From positions 1,515,001 to 1,579,000 of the forward strand of contig NZ_CP083455.1 in the NCBI RefSeq assembly GCF_020229735.1: a stretch of DNA of 64,000 nt, written 5' to 3'. This DNA is from Deinococcus taeanensis (GTDB lineage: Bacteria; Deinococcota; Deinococci; Deinococcales; Deinococcaceae). Within the stretch, counting starts at the first letter, position 1. Every line of letters starts with the position of its first letter. The notes beneath the pieces are model-generated. The model worked only from the letters and a program-made list of their open reading frames with translations, did no database searches and had not been told where the DNA came from. A program made the translations under genes and the position numbers. Shown here piece after piece: positions 50,833 to 60,392 of the stretch.

Positions 50833-51108
50833 TCAGTTGGTGTCCGGCGTGGGGGCCTGCAGGCGTTCGTGAACGCTGGCGATGGCGTTCGTGAGGAGGT
50901 CCGCCTCGGTGAAGTCCAGGTTTCCGCGGGTTTTTTCGGCGAGCATGGCCAGGAGTTTCAGGCTGCGTTCGGCCGTCTGCCGTGCACGTCGTTCGTCGAG
51001 CAGGCCGTCGCGGGCGGCGCTGGCTGTGGCGGCGTTCAGGTCGCCCAGCGCCGCTTCGGCCGTGGCCTGGAGGGAGTTCACGAGTCCGACAAAATCGGGG
51101 TGGGGCAT
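50833..51108 (-). CDS. Hypothetical small helical protein
   Basis: 91 residues, mostly helical with heptad-like Leu/Ala spacing (FVGLVNSLQATAEAALGDL, then ARQTAERSLKLLAMLAEK). No recognisable domain. Starts with a leaderless -10 and leads the operon with dtd. Confidence 0.6.
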   Translation of the reverse strand: MPHPDFVGLVNSLQATAEAALGDLNAATASAARDGLLDERRARQTAERSLKLLAMLAEKTRGNLDFTEADLLTNAIASVHERLQAPTPDTN

Positions 51109-51115
51109 GACGGGC

Positions 51116-51121
51116 AGTGTA
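51116..51121 (-). promoter_or_regulatory. Leaderless -10 (TACACT) of the small gene-dtd operon
   Basis: Minus-strand TACACT seven bases before ATG 51108. Confidence 0.6.
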
Positions 51122-51167
51122 CCGCTGCGCTCCCCAGGGCGACCGGGGCGGGCTGATTGCGGGCGCG

Positions 51168-51533
51168 TCAGGGGGTGAGGCGGGGGCGTTTACTGCGGGC
51201 TTCGCGGCGGGTTTTGGGGTCCAGGCCGATCAGCAGGAAGAAGTTCTCCAGAGCGTTTTCCTGCCCTTTGATGTCGGCGTATTCATGTTCGGGGGTGCCG
51301 GTGACGAACGGCAGGGTGCGGTAGAGATCCAGGGCGTGCTCGATGACCTCGTCGGGGCCGTGTTCGTCAGCGTAGGCGCCGAGCCTGGTGTAGATTTCGC
51401 GCCGGCTTTCGGCGTGTTTCAGGAAGGCGTCCGGGTGAGGTGTTTCACTGGCGCGCAGCATGTCCTGTCGGGCGATGCGGCGGTAGTGTTTCAGACCCGT
51501 CTGAATCTGCTCGGTGGACAGGAGTTCCTTCAT
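51168..51533 (-). CDS. Hypothetical protein
   Basis: 121 residues, helical and charged, no signal peptide, no known motif. TACTCT ten bases before the ATG and GGGAAG as a possible Shine-Dalgarno. It precedes the dtd operon on the same strand with a 59-base gap. Not recognised. Confidence 0.6.
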   Translation of the reverse strand: MKELLSTEQIQTGLKHYRRIARQDMLRASETPHPDAFLKHAESRREIYTRLGAYADEHGPDEVIEHALDLYRTLPFVTGTPEHEYADIKGQENALENFFLLIGLDPKTRREARSKRPRLTP

Positions 51534-51979
51534 GTCGCTTCCCAGAGTACCTGGGGGCAGGCGTCGGGTGCGCGTGCTGGATGGACACTCAGGCGAGTGA
51601 ACTGAGGTACATGTGTCTCGTGCGTATCATCATGCATAAACGCGCTATCTGCACAGAAGGTCAGCTGAGCGAACGCGAGCGTCACCATCCGCCTGACACG
51701 ATTGAGCCGATGAGGCGCGGGGGTTTTTGGCAAGCCGAAACCGTGTGAACTGTGAGGATGACGAAAAACCCTCAATGGGGGCTTCTGACGTTACAGGCAG
51801 GTTAAATCTCCGTCTTTTGAATGTGAGTGGCTTTCTGAGAATCCTGACCAGACCTGGACCAGGGCCTCTCACAAGGCCTCCACACAGCCCGCATAGAGTC
51901 CGTATGGGTGCATAAACAGGTGCCGTTTGCAGATGAATTAAGGGCGAATAAATAAAGATGCGTTAAACTTCAAGGGTCG
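51534..51979. other. Intergenic region upstream of the NlpC/P60 gene
   Basis: About 445 bases between divergent genes. It becomes AT-rich near the right end (AATAAATAAAG). TAAACT at 51964-51969 may be a -10 for the hydrolase gene, and AAGGG is a weak Shine-Dalgarno. No c-di-AMP riboswitch consensus and no ORF were found. Confidence 0.4.
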
Positions 51980-52600
51980 ATGAACGCCTCCCGAATCTTC
52001 CTGACCCTCCTGGCCCTCAGCGCAACGGCTCACGCCGCCACGTACACCGTCAAACCCGGTGACACGCTGTACTCCATCGCCCGCGCCACCGGTGTTGACG
52101 CCGCCACCCTGCTGAAGCTCAACAGACTCGGCAGCTCCACCATCCAGGTCGGGCAGAAACTCAGCACTGGCGGTTCAGGCGCCCCGGCCCAGTCGGCGCC
52201 CCGCGCTGTCACCGCCCCCACGCAGCAGGGCAGCTCCTTCATCCGCGCCGCCGCCACACGCTTCCTGGGCGTCCGCTACGTGCTGGGCGCCACGGGCAAC
52301 GGCGGTCTGGACTGCAGCGGCTTCACCCTGAACGTTTTCCGCCAGCTCGGCGTGAACCTGCCCCGCACCGCCGCCCAGCAGTGGCACACTGGCAGTGCCG
52401 TCAGCCGCCGCGACCTGCGCGCCGGCGACCTCGTGTTCTTCAACACCATGGGCCGCACCGCCAGCCACGTCGGCATCTACATGGGCGACGGCATGATGGC
52501 CAACGCCAACAGCTACCACGGCCGCACCCTGATCGAGCCGCTGTTCGGCAACGCCTACTGGGCCAGCCGCTACGACGGCGCCCGCCGCGTCCTGAACTGA
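51980..52600 (+). CDS. LysM plus NlpC/P60 endopeptidase (wall hydrolase)
   Basis: 206 residues. Signal peptide ([14 protein letters not shown]), one LysM domain ([19 protein letters not shown]), a short linker, then a complete NlpC/P60 domain: [16 protein letters not shown] holds the catalytic Cys, [11 protein letters not shown] the His, and the third residue follows near NSYHGR. Cuts gamma-D-Glu-diaminoacid bonds of peptidoglycan outside the cell. Similar LysM start to the M23 enzyme at 49248, so both bind wall glycan alike. An intrinsic terminator follows. Confidence 0.92.
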   Translation: MNASRIFLTLLALSATAHAATYTVKPGDTLYSIARATGVDAATLLKLNRLGSSTIQVGQKLSTGGSGAPAQSAPRAVTAPTQQGSSFIRAAATRFLGVRYVLGATGNGGLDCSGFTLNVFRQLGVNLPRTAAQQWHTGSAVSRRDLRAGDLVFFNTMGRTASHVGIYMGDGMMANANSYHGRTLIEPLFGNAYWASRYDGARRVLN

Positions 52601-52628
52601 CCACCAGATCGCAGAGCGTTCACCGACT

Positions 52629-52651
52629 CCCCCCGCCCCACCGGCGGGGGG
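52629..52651 (+). terminator. Terminator after the NlpC/P60 gene
   Basis: Perfect 9-bp stem CCCCCCGCC/GGCGGGGGG (52629-52637 with 52643-52651), 5-base loop, 28 bases after the stop, then CTCTGCTTT. Confidence 0.65.
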
Positions 52652-52732
52652 CTCTGCTTTACCTACTTCCCTGTGGTTCACACAGCAGCCGCCTGCGCCA
52701 GAGTTCGGCGCAGGCGGCGAAACGAAGGGCTG

Positions 52733-53386
52733 TTACTGCTTGATGATCTGTGCGTCCTTGGGCAGCATCCGGATCGCGCTGGCGGTCAGGCCACTGTTGA
52801 CCTTGTAGTTCGAGACCGTCAGGTCCGCCAGGGTCCTGCCATTGCTGCCGACCAGCTGAATGCGGGTGGGACGCCAGCCGGCCTCCGTGATCCACACGCG
52901 GGTGCGGTCCGTGCCGCCGCTCTTGGCGGTGGCCTCCAGCTGGTACAGCCGCTTGCCAGCAGCACCGGTGGTGCCGACGAGTTTCACGTTGTAATTCGAC
53001 AGCAGGTCCGCAGTGTTGCTCAGCTGCGTGAAATCCAGACCCAGACCCGCCTGACTGGCGGCCTTCTGGGCGCTGGTCACGGTGATCTGGTTGGTGAGGT
53101 ACATGTACTGCCGAATCTCGTTCTTATCAGCCACGACGACGTTATCGGCCAGGGCGTCCGGCGCGGCGAACTGCACGCGGGCAAGGCTCTGCGCCGGGAT
53201 GGCCTTGATCGTCAGGTCCACTTTCTGGGCGGACGTATCCAGGGAGGCGGTGCCACTGAGGCGGAACGTGACATCCCGGGCGGCTTTCTGGGTGGCGTCC
53301 ACCTTGCCGATGATGTCCTGGGCAGTCTGGGCTCCGGCGGCCGGAAGAAGGGCCGCCAGAAGGGTCAGGGTCAGGCGTCTGGTCAT
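52733..53386 (-). CDS. LolA/RseB-fold outer-membrane-lipoprotein-sorting-like protein
   Basis: 217 residues from ATG 53386. Signal peptide ([15 protein letters not shown]), then an antiparallel half-barrel pattern: [39 protein letters not shown] and [19 protein letters not shown], which match the LolA-like fold that carries lipids or lipoproteins across the periplasm. Deinococcus has an outer layer, so a carrier role is plausible but not shown. A leaderless -10 seven bases upstream favours this ATG over the one at 53413. Confidence 0.75.
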   Translation of the reverse strand: MTRRLTLTLLAALLPAAGAQTAQDIIGKVDATQKAARDVTFRLSGTASLDTSAQKVDLTIKAIPAQSLARVQFAAPDALADNVVVADKNEIRQYMYLTNQITVTSAQKAASQAGLGLDFTQLSNTADLLSNYNVKLVGTTGAAGKRLYQLEATAKSGGTDRTRVWITEAGWRPTRIQLVGSNGRTLADLTVSNYKVNSGLTASAIRMLPKDAQIIKQ

Positions 53387-53393
53387 GTCCGGC

Positions 53394-53399
53394 AGTATC
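53394..53399 (-). promoter_or_regulatory. Leaderless -10 (GATACT)
   Basis: Minus-strand GATACT (TGATACT) seven bases before ATG 53386. Confidence 0.5.
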
Positions 53400-53489
53400 A
53401 CGCCCTGACTCATGAGAAGGGAAGCCTGCGGCTGACCACGGCTTTATTCATGCGCCCAGACGAGATTTCCTGTCATATTCACGTCAGGT

Positions 53490-54623
53490 TCACTTCGGGC
53501 TGGGCGCCAGAGGCAGCGCGTACGAGACCCTGACCCCGAAGCCCGTTTGCCCGGTCAGGGTCCGGCCACCATTCACGTTCAGGGTCACGTTGCCCGGGCC
53601 GGCCACCAGCGTGGCCTCGGCGCCCGCCCGTAACGGCGCACTGGCCAGGCGCCACGGTTCGTACGCGGCATACACCCGCACGCTGCTGCCCTCACCCAGT
53701 ACGTCCAGGGCGCCGACACTGCCGGTCACGCCCCAACTGCGCCGGGCATCGAAGGTGGCGGCGGTCGTCCAGTCACTCACGCCAATCAGTGCGTCAAGAT
53801 TCAGGCTCAGTCCTGCCGGCGTGGCGTACCCGACACCCCCTGTGGCGGCCAGCATGTCCCGCCCGGCGCGCGCGCCCAATCGCCAGGACAGCGTGCCCAC
53901 CGGCTCCGTTTCCGGTTCGGCCGGCCCGGCCTCGACAGGCGCCTCCGGTCCGGTGGGCTCCGGCAGGTCCCCCTCCACGGCAGGGGCCTCGGCCTCATGC
54001 GCCGCCGGGTCCGCGTCCCCTGCGGGCGCGCCCTCTCCGTCCTCCTCCTCTGGCGGCAGCGCGCGCGTCAGAACCCGGCGGCCCTCCACGCCCAGCAGCG
54101 CGTGATCCTGCGCGCCGAATTCACCGCCAAGCACCGCGACCAGGTCACGGTTCACGCGGTAACGCACCGTCAGGTCGCCACTGCGGCCGCTGGGGCGCAG
54201 GTCTGCGGGTGCCAGGGCAAACGTGGCCAGCGGGTCCGCCGCCGTGACCGGCACCGTGAAGAACGCGGCGCCGCCGGTCACCGCCACCGGACCGGCGCTG
54301 CCGGACACCCGGGTGTCCAGGTGAACGCCGCCCTGCCCGGTCACGGTGAGGGCAGTGCGGGCATTCACGGCCGCCAGAGGGGGCAGGCTCAGCCCGCGGG
54401 CGTACGTCACAGTGAAGGCGCGGGTGCTGACGCCCGCCGAGACGGTCCCCCCGAGGGCGTCGAGGTCACTGACGCCCAGCGTGCCCCAGGTGCTCCAGGT
54501 CCACGGCTCGGCGGGCCGTGCGTACGCCACACCGAAATTCAGGGTGGCCGCGTGGGCCGCGCCGGAGAGCAGCGTGCCCAGCAGGGCAAAGCGGAAAGCC
54601 GCGTGACGGGAGGAGGAGGCCAT
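53490..54623 (-). CDS. Exported beta-rich protein with acidic linker
   Basis: 377 residues. Signal peptide ([13 protein letters not shown]), then alternating amphipathic strands ([27 protein letters not shown]-like [15 protein letters not shown]) and a similar set at the end, finishing with aromatic/hydrophobic strand VRVSYALPL, as in an outer-membrane barrel. Between about residues 195 and 250 lies a Pro/Glu/Ala-rich acidic linker ([20 protein letters not shown]). Not recognised as a known family. Divergent from the LEA_2 gene with mirror-image -10 boxes. Confidence 0.6.
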   Translation of the reverse strand: MASSSRHAAFRFALLGTLLSGAAHAATLNFGVAYARPAEPWTWSTWGTLGVSDLDALGGTVSAGVSTRAFTVTYARGLSLPPLAAVNARTALTVTGQGGVHLDTRVSGSAGPVAVTGGAAFFTVPVTAADPLATFALAPADLRPSGRSGDLTVRYRVNRDLVAVLGGEFGAQDHALLGVEGRRVLTRALPPEEEDGEGAPAGDADPAAHEAEAPAVEGDLPEPTGPEAPVEAGPAEPETEPVGTLSWRLGARAGRDMLAATGGVGYATPAGLSLNLDALIGVSDWTTAATFDARRSWGVTGSVGALDVLGEGSSVRVYAAYEPWRLASAPLRAGAEATLVAGPGNVTLNVNGGRTLTGQTGFGVRVSYALPLAPSPK

Positions 54624-54629
54624 GCGCGC

Positions 54630-54635
54630 AGCGTA
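54630..54635 (-). promoter_or_regulatory. Leaderless -10 (TACGCT), leftward
   Basis: Minus-strand TACGCT six bases before ATG 54623. It mirrors the TACGCT of the divergent gene. Confidence 0.65.
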
Positions 54636-54679
54636 GCAGCCCGCCCCCGTCCGGTCAGGTTCACGTGAGCCGCGCGGGC

Positions 54680-54685
54680 TACGCT
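54680..54685 (+). promoter_or_regulatory. Leaderless -10 (TACGCT), rightward
   Basis: TACGCT six bases before ATG 54692, in the same sequence context (GCTACGCTGCGC) as the leftward copy. Confidence 0.65.
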
Positions 54686-54691
54686 GCGCTC

Positions 54692-55192
54692 ATGCGACGT
54701 GTTCCCGCAGCGGCCCTGGCTCTTTCCGCCCTTGCCCTGAGCGCCTGCGCCCCACTGAATCAGGTTGTGCAGGTCCCGCAGGTGGACGTGCAGCAGGTGC
54801 GCCTGACCAGCCTGACCCTTCCCGGCGGGTTCAGCCGTGCGCCCGTGGCCCAGCTCACCATGACCCTGAGGGTCACGAACCCCAACCCGCTGCCGCTGCG
54901 CCTGGCGAACCTCGCCGGCAGCCTGGTGATCGACGGCGCGCCGGTGGGCGACGTGACCTTCCCGAACGTGGACCTGCCCGCCCGCGGCAGCGCCGAGCAG
55001 GTCGCGCAGATCACCCTGCCCGTCACGCTGAACACCGCCGCCGCCTTCCTGAAAGTGGCGCGCGGCCAGCTGGTCACGTACCGCGTGGACGGGGGGTTCA
55101 CCGCGGACTTCGGGCCGCTGGGACTGCAGAACTTCGGGCCGTTCACGCTGTCGCAGGGACAGTGGAAGCAGGCGCCGATCATTCCGTTCTGA
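54692..55192 (+). CDS. LEA_2/WHy-domain lipoprotein
   Basis: 166 residues. Lipoprotein signal with lipobox ALSAC (Cys19), so anchored to a membrane. The rest is a WHy (water stress and hypersensitive response) domain: [20 protein letters not shown] is its hallmark, with NPNP, then [12 protein letters not shown] and [14 protein letters not shown]_2 proteins stabilise proteins during desiccation; related Deinococcus WHy proteins have been linked to drought tolerance (known of the family). The start is confirmed by -10 and signal peptide. Confidence 0.85.
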   Translation: MRRVPAAALALSALALSACAPLNQVVQVPQVDVQQVRLTSLTLPGGFSRAPVAQLTMTLRVTNPNPLPLRLANLAGSLVIDGAPVGDVTFPNVDLPARGSAEQVAQITLPVTLNTAAAFLKVARGQLVTYRVDGGFTADFGPLGLQNFGPFTLSQGQWKQAPIIPF

Positions 55193-55201
55193 AAGGCGCG
55201 C

Positions 55202-55207
55202 TACGCT
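55202..55207 (+). promoter_or_regulatory. Leaderless -10 (TACGCT) of the amidase gene
   Basis: TACGCT six bases before the GTG at 55214. Confidence 0.6.
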
Positions 55208-55213
55208 GGGCAG

Positions 55214-56404
55214 GTGAGTGACGTCACCCCCGAGTCCGCTTCTGCCGAGTTCCTGGACGCGCCGCGCGCCTGGGCGTACCGGCCGGCCTCTCCCCTGCCC
55301 GGCCGCCCGGGCGGCCCGCTGAGCGGCCTGACCTTCAGCGTGAAGGACCTGTTCGGCGTCCCGGGCTGGCCGCTGGGCGCCAGCACCCGTGCGCCCGTCC
55401 CGGACCCTGGGGTGAGTCCCCTCGTTGCTCACCTGCTCGCGCTGGGCGCTAGTGCGACCGGTAAAACGCACCTGCACGAGATCGCGCTGGGCATCACAGG
55501 CCGGAACGGGTACGGCGGCACCGTCCACCCCACGCAGCCTGGGCGGGTTCCGGGCGGCAGCAGCAGCGGCGCGGCCGTCACTGTGGCACTCGGGCAGGTC
55601 GATTTCGCACTGGGGACCGACACCGGCGGCAGCATCCGCGTGCCGGCCGCGTGGTGCGGCGTGGTGGGCTTCAAACCCACCAAGGATCACCCGGCGTGGC
55701 CGACGACCGGTGTGCTGCCGCTTTCCGGCACGTGCGACCACGCCGGGCCTCTGGCCCGTGACGTGCGGACCATCACGCGCGTCCACGAGGCGCTGACTGG
55801 AACGCTGGTCCCGCCGGTGACCCCGGCTGGGCTGCGCGTGGGGCTGTGGCTGCCGGACGGTTGGGTCACGCCGGACGTGCACGCCGCCGTGCACGCCTAC
55901 GCCCGCACGCTGGAGGCCGCCGGGCTGACCGTGACCCCGGTGGACTTCCCGGAGGTGCTCGACGCCTACACGCCCATCGTGCTGAGCGAGGCGGCGGCGG
56001 TGCACCGCGAGGCCCTGCGCCTGGAGAACCCGGGGTTCCTGCCGTTCACGCTCGCGGCCCTGCGCCAGGGCGCCGCACTGACCGGGGCGGAGGTCACGGC
56101 GGCGCACGCGCGGCGCGCCGCCTACCGCGCGCTGCTGGACGACCTGTTCCGGCAGTTCGACCTGCTGCTCGCGCCGGCCGTGCCTGCCCCGCCTCCTCTG
56201 GCGGAGCAGGACGAGGTGGCACTGCCCGGCGGACCGGAGACGCTGCGGCGCGCGGTGCTGCGGCTCACCGCGCCGTTCAGCCTGCTGGGCGCGCCAACAC
56301 TGGCCCTCCCCACGGCGACGCCGTTCGTGGGCGTGCAACTGGTCGCCCCGCACGGCGAGGATGACCGCCTGCTGGGTCTGGCCGGCACGCTGAAACGCGC
56401 GTGA
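55214..56404 (+). CDS. Amidase-signature family protein
   Basis: 396 residues, GTG start. The Ser-cisSer-Lys triad is visible: Lys in [13 protein letters not shown], the cis-Ser in [15 protein letters not shown] and the nucleophile in [16 protein letters not shown]. Architecture is that of GatA/AtzE-like amidases, but it is shorter than GatA and no gatB/gatC are adjacent, so a free amidase is likelier than the tRNA amidotransferase. Substrate unknown. The next gene overlaps by four bases. Confidence 0.87.
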   Translation: MSDVTPESASAEFLDAPRAWAYRPASPLPGRPGGPLSGLTFSVKDLFGVPGWPLGASTRAPVPDPGVSPLVAHLLALGASATGKTHLHEIALGITGRNGYGGTVHPTQPGRVPGGSSSGAAVTVALGQVDFALGTDTGGSIRVPAAWCGVVGFKPTKDHPAWPTTGVLPLSGTCDHAGPLARDVRTITRVHEALTGTLVPPVTPAGLRVGLWLPDGWVTPDVHAAVHAYARTLEAAGLTVTPVDFPEVLDAYTPIVLSEAAAVHREALRLENPGFLPFTLAALRQGAALTGAEVTAAHARRAAYRALLDDLFRQFDLLLAPAVPAPPPLAEQDEVALPGGPETLRRAVLRLTAPFSLLGAPTLALPTATPFVGVQLVAPHGEDDRLLGLAGTLKRA

Positions 56405-56835
56405 GGACCGCCCTGGCGGCGCTGCTGCCGCTGGGCACGCTGCTGGGGGCGTGCGCCCCCGTCACGCAGGCGAATCCCACCCTCACGTACGCAGGAGAGG
56501 TGCGCGTGCTGCTGCGCCCGCAGCGCGTCCGCGTCACGTACACCGTCAATCCCGTGACGCACGACGCGCGGGGGCAGTACCGCAACCTGAGCAGTGGTGA
56601 CAGCTTCGCGCTGCGCGGCACGCAGCTCCCCGGTCCAGCCGGCGCGGTCCTGACGGCCACCATCGACCCCGGAGAGACGCCGCGCCTGAATGCCAGTCTC
56701 CTGGGGTTTGGGGTGAGCAACGTGCCCCTGAAAGCGGCTGGGCTGCTCACCGGCACGGTGACCGGCGAGACGCTGACGGGCACCCTGAGGGTCAACGGCT
56801 TAGCGTACCCGTTCACGCTGCGCGCTGAACGCTGA
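56401..56835 (+). CDS. Hypothetical lipoprotein
   Basis: 144 residues, GTG start overlapping the amidase stop. Lipobox LLGAC near residue 18, so membrane-anchored. The mature part is beta-rich and Thr/Gly-rich ([18 protein letters not shown]). No known domain. Confidence 0.65.
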   Translation: MRTALAALLPLGTLLGACAPVTQANPTLTYAGEVRVLLRPQRVRVTYTVNPVTHDARGQYRNLSSGDSFALRGTQLPGPAGAVLTATIDPGETPRLNASLLGFGVSNVPLKAAGLLTGTVTGETLTGTLRVNGLAYPFTLRAER

Positions 56836-56918
56836 GGCGTCTCCCCGCCGCGCCGCCCCGGCCGTGCCCGGACTCCCCGGCGGCGCTCAGGCGTCAGGCC
56901 CGCTTCATGAGCGCTGCT

Positions 56919-56924
56919 TACGCT
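56919..56924 (+). promoter_or_regulatory. Leaderless -10 (TACGCT)
   Basis: TACGCT seven bases before ATG 56932. Confidence 0.6.
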
Positions 56925-56931
56925 GGCAGGC

Positions 56932-57393
56932 ATGCGCTCCCTCCTCCGTCCCGTTCAGTTCGCCCCCTTCCTCCTGAGCGCTCCGCTGCTGGGAAGCTGC
57001 GCGTGGGGCGCGTACTTCCCGCCCGTCACCGCCCTGGAACAGCAGGTGAACGGCGTGTACGAGGGCGTGGGTGTGGGGCCCACCGGCCGCGTGCCATACC
57101 GTCTTGCGCTGAGCGTGGTGGAACGCGACGGTCGCGTGAGCGGCAGCCTCGTGAATCTGGAAAGCCGCAAGACGTACGCCGGGAACGGTACCTTCAAACG
57201 CCTTCAGGACGGTACGGAGCTCACCATGAATCTGTACGAGAACGGCGCGGCTCGTGCCAACCTGTACCTCGTGCACCGCGAGCATGACGGGCAGGCTCGC
57301 CTGGACGGACACCTGCGCACCGTTCTGTTGGGCCGTGAGGCACTGGGCTACACCCTCACCCTGCACCCCACCCAGGGCGCCGGGACTCCCTGA
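56932..57393 (+). CDS. Hypothetical lipoprotein
   Basis: 153 residues. Signal sequence with a lipobox-like LLGSC (Cys23). The mature part ([20 protein letters not shown], then [17 protein letters not shown]) is a small beta barrel pattern like that of other bacterial ligand-binding lipoproteins, but not assignable. Similar in style to the lipoprotein at 56401. Its own -10 precedes it. Confidence 0.65.
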   Translation: MRSLLRPVQFAPFLLSAPLLGSCAWGAYFPPVTALEQQVNGVYEGVGVGPTGRVPYRLALSVVERDGRVSGSLVNLESRKTYAGNGTFKRLQDGTELTMNLYENGAARANLYLVHREHDGQARLDGHLRTVLLGREALGYTLTLHPTQGAGTP

Positions 57394-57414
57394 AGAACGC
57401 AGTCCGCGGCGCGG

Positions 57415-57420
57415 TACAAT
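57415..57420 (+). promoter_or_regulatory. -10 (TACAAT) of miaB
   Basis: TACAAT gives a transcript with a 5' leader of about 70 bases before the miaB ATG. A TTG six bases after the box could be a leaderless start, but its frame does not end near miaB. Confidence 0.45.
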
Positions 57421-57496
57421 CCGGCGTTGCGTCTGCCCCGTGCAGGCGCGAGATCAAGGCCCCGGAATCCATCCGTCAGGCCCAGTGGAGGCACAC

Positions 57497-58876
57497 ATGA
57501 AAGCTCACCTGATCACCTACGGGTGCCAGATGAACGAGTACGACACGCACCTCGTGGAGTCACAGCTGGTCAGTTTCGGCGCGGCCATCGTGGACAGCGC
57601 TGACGAAGCGGACTTCATCCTGATCAACACCTGCGCCGTGCGGGGCAAACCGGTCGAGAAGGTTCGCAGTCTGCTGGGCAACCTGCGCAAAGTCAAAGCG
57701 CAGCGTCCCCTCGTGGTTGGCATGATGGGCTGCCTCGCGCAGCTCGATGAAGGGCAGCAGATGGCCCGCAAATTCGGCGTGGACGTCCTGCTCGGCCCGG
57801 GCAGCCTGCTGGACATCGGCCGGGCCCTGGAAAGCAACGAACGCTTCTGGGGTCTGGCGTTCAAGGACGACCTGCACGACCACATTCCGCCGCCGCCCAC
57901 CGGGAAGCTGCAGGCGCACCTGACGATCATGCGGGGCTGCGACCACCACTGCACGTACTGCATCGTTCCCACCACGCGCGGCCCGCAGGTCAGCCGTCAC
58001 CCCGACGACATCCTGCGTGAACTGGACACCCTGCTGACCGCGGGCGTTCAGGAAGTCACGCTGCTGGGCCAGAACGTGAATGCCTACGGCGTGGACCAGG
58101 GTGCGAAGCTCGGCGGTTACCCCAGCTTCGCGAACCTGCTGCGGCTGGTGGGGCGCAGCGGCGTGCGGCGCGTGAAGTTCACCACGAGTCACCCCATGAA
58201 CTTCACGGAGGACGTGGCGGCCGCCATGGCCGACACCCCCGCCATCTGCGAGTACGTGCACCTCCCGGTTCAGAGTGGCAGCAACCGCGTGCTGCGCCGC
58301 ATGGCCCGTGAGTACACCCGCGAGCAGTACCTTGCGCACATCGCCGCCATCCGCCAGCACCTGCCGCACGCTGTTCTCGCCACGGACATCATCGTGGGCT
58401 TCCCGGGCGAAACTGAGGAGGACTTCCAGGAGACCCTCAGTCTGTACGACGAGGTCGGGTACGACAGCGCGTACATGTTCGCGTACTCCGCGCGCCCCGG
58501 CACGCCCAGCTACAAGCATTTTGATGACCTGCCGCGCGAGGTGAAGACCGAACGCCTGGGCCGCCTGATCGCCCGGCAGAAGGACTGGAGCGCCCGGCTG
58601 AACGCCCGGAAGGTGGGCACCGTTCAGGAGGTGCTGCTGCGCGGCGACGCGCACGACCCCAGTTTCCTGGAGGGGCACACGCGCGGCAACCACCCGACCG
58701 TGGTGCCCAAAGCGATCGGCGCGAACCAGCCGGGCGTGTACCGTGTCCGGATCAGTCACGCGACCCCCCACATGATGTACGGCCACCTCATCGACGCTGA
58801 GGGGCGCGACCTGCCGGAACTGCCCACGCTGCATCCGGAGGCGGCTGCGCTGAGCACGCCACTCACCATGGCCTGA
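57497..58876 (+). CDS. miaB: tRNA-2-methylthio-N6-dimethylallyladenosine synthase MiaB
   Basis: 459 residues from ATG 57497, Shine-Dalgarno GGAGG. Radical-SAM methylthiotransferase acting on i6A37 of tRNA. The N-terminal cluster domain has Cys10 (YGCQMNEYD), Cys in [10 protein letters not shown] and GCLAQLDEG; the radical-SAM motif is Cys148, 152, 155 (GCDHHCTYC); [12 protein letters not shown] and [14 protein letters not shown] follow, and a C-terminal TRAM domain (VLLRGDAH onward). All domains are complete. The open frame reaches back to 57254 without domain sequence. Confidence 0.96.
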   Translation: MKAHLITYGCQMNEYDTHLVESQLVSFGAAIVDSADEADFILINTCAVRGKPVEKVRSLLGNLRKVKAQRPLVVGMMGCLAQLDEGQQMARKFGVDVLLGPGSLLDIGRALESNERFWGLAFKDDLHDHIPPPPTGKLQAHLTIMRGCDHHCTYCIVPTTRGPQVSRHPDDILRELDTLLTAGVQEVTLLGQNVNAYGVDQGAKLGGYPSFANLLRLVGRSGVRRVKFTTSHPMNFTEDVAAAMADTPAICEYVHLPVQSGSNRVLRRMAREYTREQYLAHIAAIRQHLPHAVLATDIIVGFPGETEEDFQETLSLYDEVGYDSAYMFAYSARPGTPSYKHFDDLPREVKTERLGRLIARQKDWSARLNARKVGTVQEVLLRGDAHDPSFLEGHTRGNHPTVVPKAIGANQPGVYRVRISHATPHMMYGHLIDAEGRDLPELPTLHPEAAALSTPLTMA

Positions 58877-58902
58877 GGGCACCTGCCCTCCAGGTTCTCA
58901 GG

Positions 58903-58918
58903 GAACAATCATGTTCCT
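58903..58918. promoter_or_regulatory. Inverted repeat GGAACA-n4-TGTTCC
   Basis: Perfect 6-bp arms (58903-58908 with 58913-58918), 28 bases before the lipoprotein ATG at 58947 and after the miaB stop. Possible operator; no matching regulator is in the window. Confidence 0.35.
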
Positions 58919-58946
58919 GCCCTCAGGAAGCGCGAAAGTGAGCCGC

Positions 58947-59456
58947 ATGAATAAAGTGACCCTCGCTGCACTTTCCCTTACCGGTCTTCTTGCCTCCTGC
59001 GGCAGCCTCAGCAGCGGCCCGGACGGCTCCGAGAAACTCCTGAGCGTCACCACCGAGTACACCACGGGCGCGCCCGCCACGCCTGCCCTGTGCGATCAGC
59101 TCAACGGCGCGGCCAGCAAAAGCCAGCTGGTGATCGGCCTGAGCGCCAGCGGCACCATTCAGAACGTCAAGGTGAATCTCAAGGACAGCGCCGGAACCGT
59201 TGTGAGCACCACCGACGTGCCCGGCGGAAGCCTCCTGAAGGGCGCCCAGGACGGTCAGTACCTCATCGCGCTGGACCGCACTGCTTCCAAAAGCCTCACG
59301 GTCAGTTCCACCGTGCGTCCCACGGGCGCCGTGACGGTGGGGGCAGCCCCCACCGCCGCCCTTACGGCGGAGGTCATCATCACCCGCAGTCGTTCGAGCG
59401 TCACGGTGAAGAACGACACGCCCATCAACGTGTACGCCAGCTGCACGAAAGCCTGA
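58947..59456 (+). CDS. Hypothetical lipoprotein (paralogue 1 of 3)
   Basis: 169 residues from ATG 58947. Signal TLAALSLTGLLASC with lipobox LASC (Cys18), then GSLSSGPDGSEKLLSVTTEY. The mature part is beta-rich (IQNVKVNLKDSAGTV, SSTVRPTGAVTVG) and ends with a lone cysteine (YASCTKA). Same plan as the genes at 59671 and 60393: LTSC/LAGC lipobox, a TEYT or SQYT strand, one inner and one terminal Cys. Not a known family. An ATG at 58911 is inside the inverted repeat and was rejected. Confidence 0.65.
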   Translation: MNKVTLAALSLTGLLASCGSLSSGPDGSEKLLSVTTEYTTGAPATPALCDQLNGAASKSQLVIGLSASGTIQNVKVNLKDSAGTVVSTTDVPGGSLLKGAQDGQYLIALDRTASKSLTVSSTVRPTGAVTVGAAPTAALTAEVIITRSRSSVTVKNDTPINVYASCTKA

Positions 59457-59473
59457 GCATTCTTGCCCTGTCG

Positions 59474-59504
59474 CACCCCTGACTTCTGTTCAGGGGTGGT
59501 TTTT
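59474..59504 (+). terminator. Terminator after lipoprotein 1
   Basis: Perfect 9-bp stem (59474-59482 with 59490-59498), 7-base loop, then GTTTTT. It lies 18 bases after the stop; one of the strongest terminators in the window. Confidence 0.85.
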
Positions 59505-59670
59505 ATCGGGGCCTGCCGACCCTCTGGGTCAGGTGCTGTTGCTGTGCAACGCATGCCTTTCATGCGTGTCTCATGCAGGCGGGCTGGCACCAGAGGCTTT
59601 TCTTGATCTGTGCAAGCGCGCTCAGGAAACCATCACGATTCCGTCAGGCTCACGCTCCAGAGTGAGAGTC

Positions 59671-60279
59671 ATGAAACAGATGCTGCTCGTCGCCACAGGT
59701 GCCCTCGGCCTCCTCACCAGCTGCGGTTCGTTCGGCGCTGCGCCGGACGGCAGTGCCAATGCCCGGGTCTCCGGGGTCAGCACGGAGTACACCCTGTCCG
59801 GGACCAGCCCGGCGCAGTACGTCGGCTGTGATGTCATCACCAATCCCACCGACACCACCCGGGCCACGAGTACCCAGGTCGTCGTGACCTTCGCGGCGGC
59901 AGGCAGTATCTCCAAGGTAGACGTGACGCTGCGCGGCACCACCAGCAGCCAGTACGACGAAACGCAGACCATTCAGGGCAGCGGACTCGTCCGCGACGCA
60001 AACGGCGATTACAAGGCCGTCTTCGATTTCCGCTCCGCGACCGGTGACTACCTGCCAGCCAGTATCGTGGTTTCCCCCACTCCTCCGGCCATCCGGACCG
60101 TAAAACCGGTCACCGTGAACACGACTGATCGTGTCGGGTCGTTCTATGCGGACCTGAAGGTCTACACCACCACGGGCGCCGCATTCACCATTACCAGCAA
60201 GAACCTGGGCAGCACCGGCAACATCGCGGTTTACCGGAACTGCACCCTGGCAAATACGGCGCAGCCCCTGAACCGCTGA
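59671..60279 (+). CDS. Hypothetical lipoprotein (paralogue 2 of 3)
   Basis: 202 residues from ATG 59671. Signal MLLVATGALGLLTSC, lipobox LTSC (Cys17), then GSFGAAPDGSANARVSGVSTEYT, here the part GSFGAAPDGS closely resembles GSLSSGPDGS of paralogue 1. Inner Cys in YVGCDVIT, terminal Cys in YRNCTL. Beta-rich. The GAGAG before the ATG is a weak Shine-Dalgarno. The frame extends to 59533 but the signal peptide sets the start. Confidence 0.65.
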   Translation: MKQMLLVATGALGLLTSCGSFGAAPDGSANARVSGVSTEYTLSGTSPAQYVGCDVITNPTDTTRATSTQVVVTFAAAGSISKVDVTLRGTTSSQYDETQTIQGSGLVRDANGDYKAVFDFRSATGDYLPASIVVSPTPPAIRTVKPVTVNTTDRVGSFYADLKVYTTTGAAFTITSKNLGSTGNIAVYRNCTLANTAQPLNR

Positions 60280-60303
60280 GTCCGGTTACGTCTCTGCGGC
60301 TGT

Positions 60304-60327
60304 CCCCCTGCTCCGGCGGGGGTTTTT
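60304..60327 (+). terminator. Terminator after lipoprotein 2
   Basis: CCCCC (60304-60308) with GGGGG (60318-60322) and then TTTTTC. Short stem, good U run, 24 bases after the stop. Confidence 0.6.
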
Positions 60328-60392
60328 CTTTCCTCAGACGCCCTTAAGGGCGCGTCACGAAAGGGTCAGGTTCGGCGGGCACAGTGAGAGGT

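Noticed and set aside
51600..51660. Radiation/desiccation response motif candidate near ATCATGCATAAACG
   Set aside because: It does not match the 17-bp palindrome (TTATGTCA-type half sites) closely enough.
51534..51979. c-di-AMP riboswitch upstream of the NlpC/P60 gene
   Set aside because: Such genes often have one in other phyla, but the conserved sequence blocks were not found here.
57254..57496. Longer MiaB starting at 57254
   Set aside because: Overlaps the preceding lipoprotein gene and carries no conserved residues; ATG 57497 has GGAGG and begins the family's N terminus.
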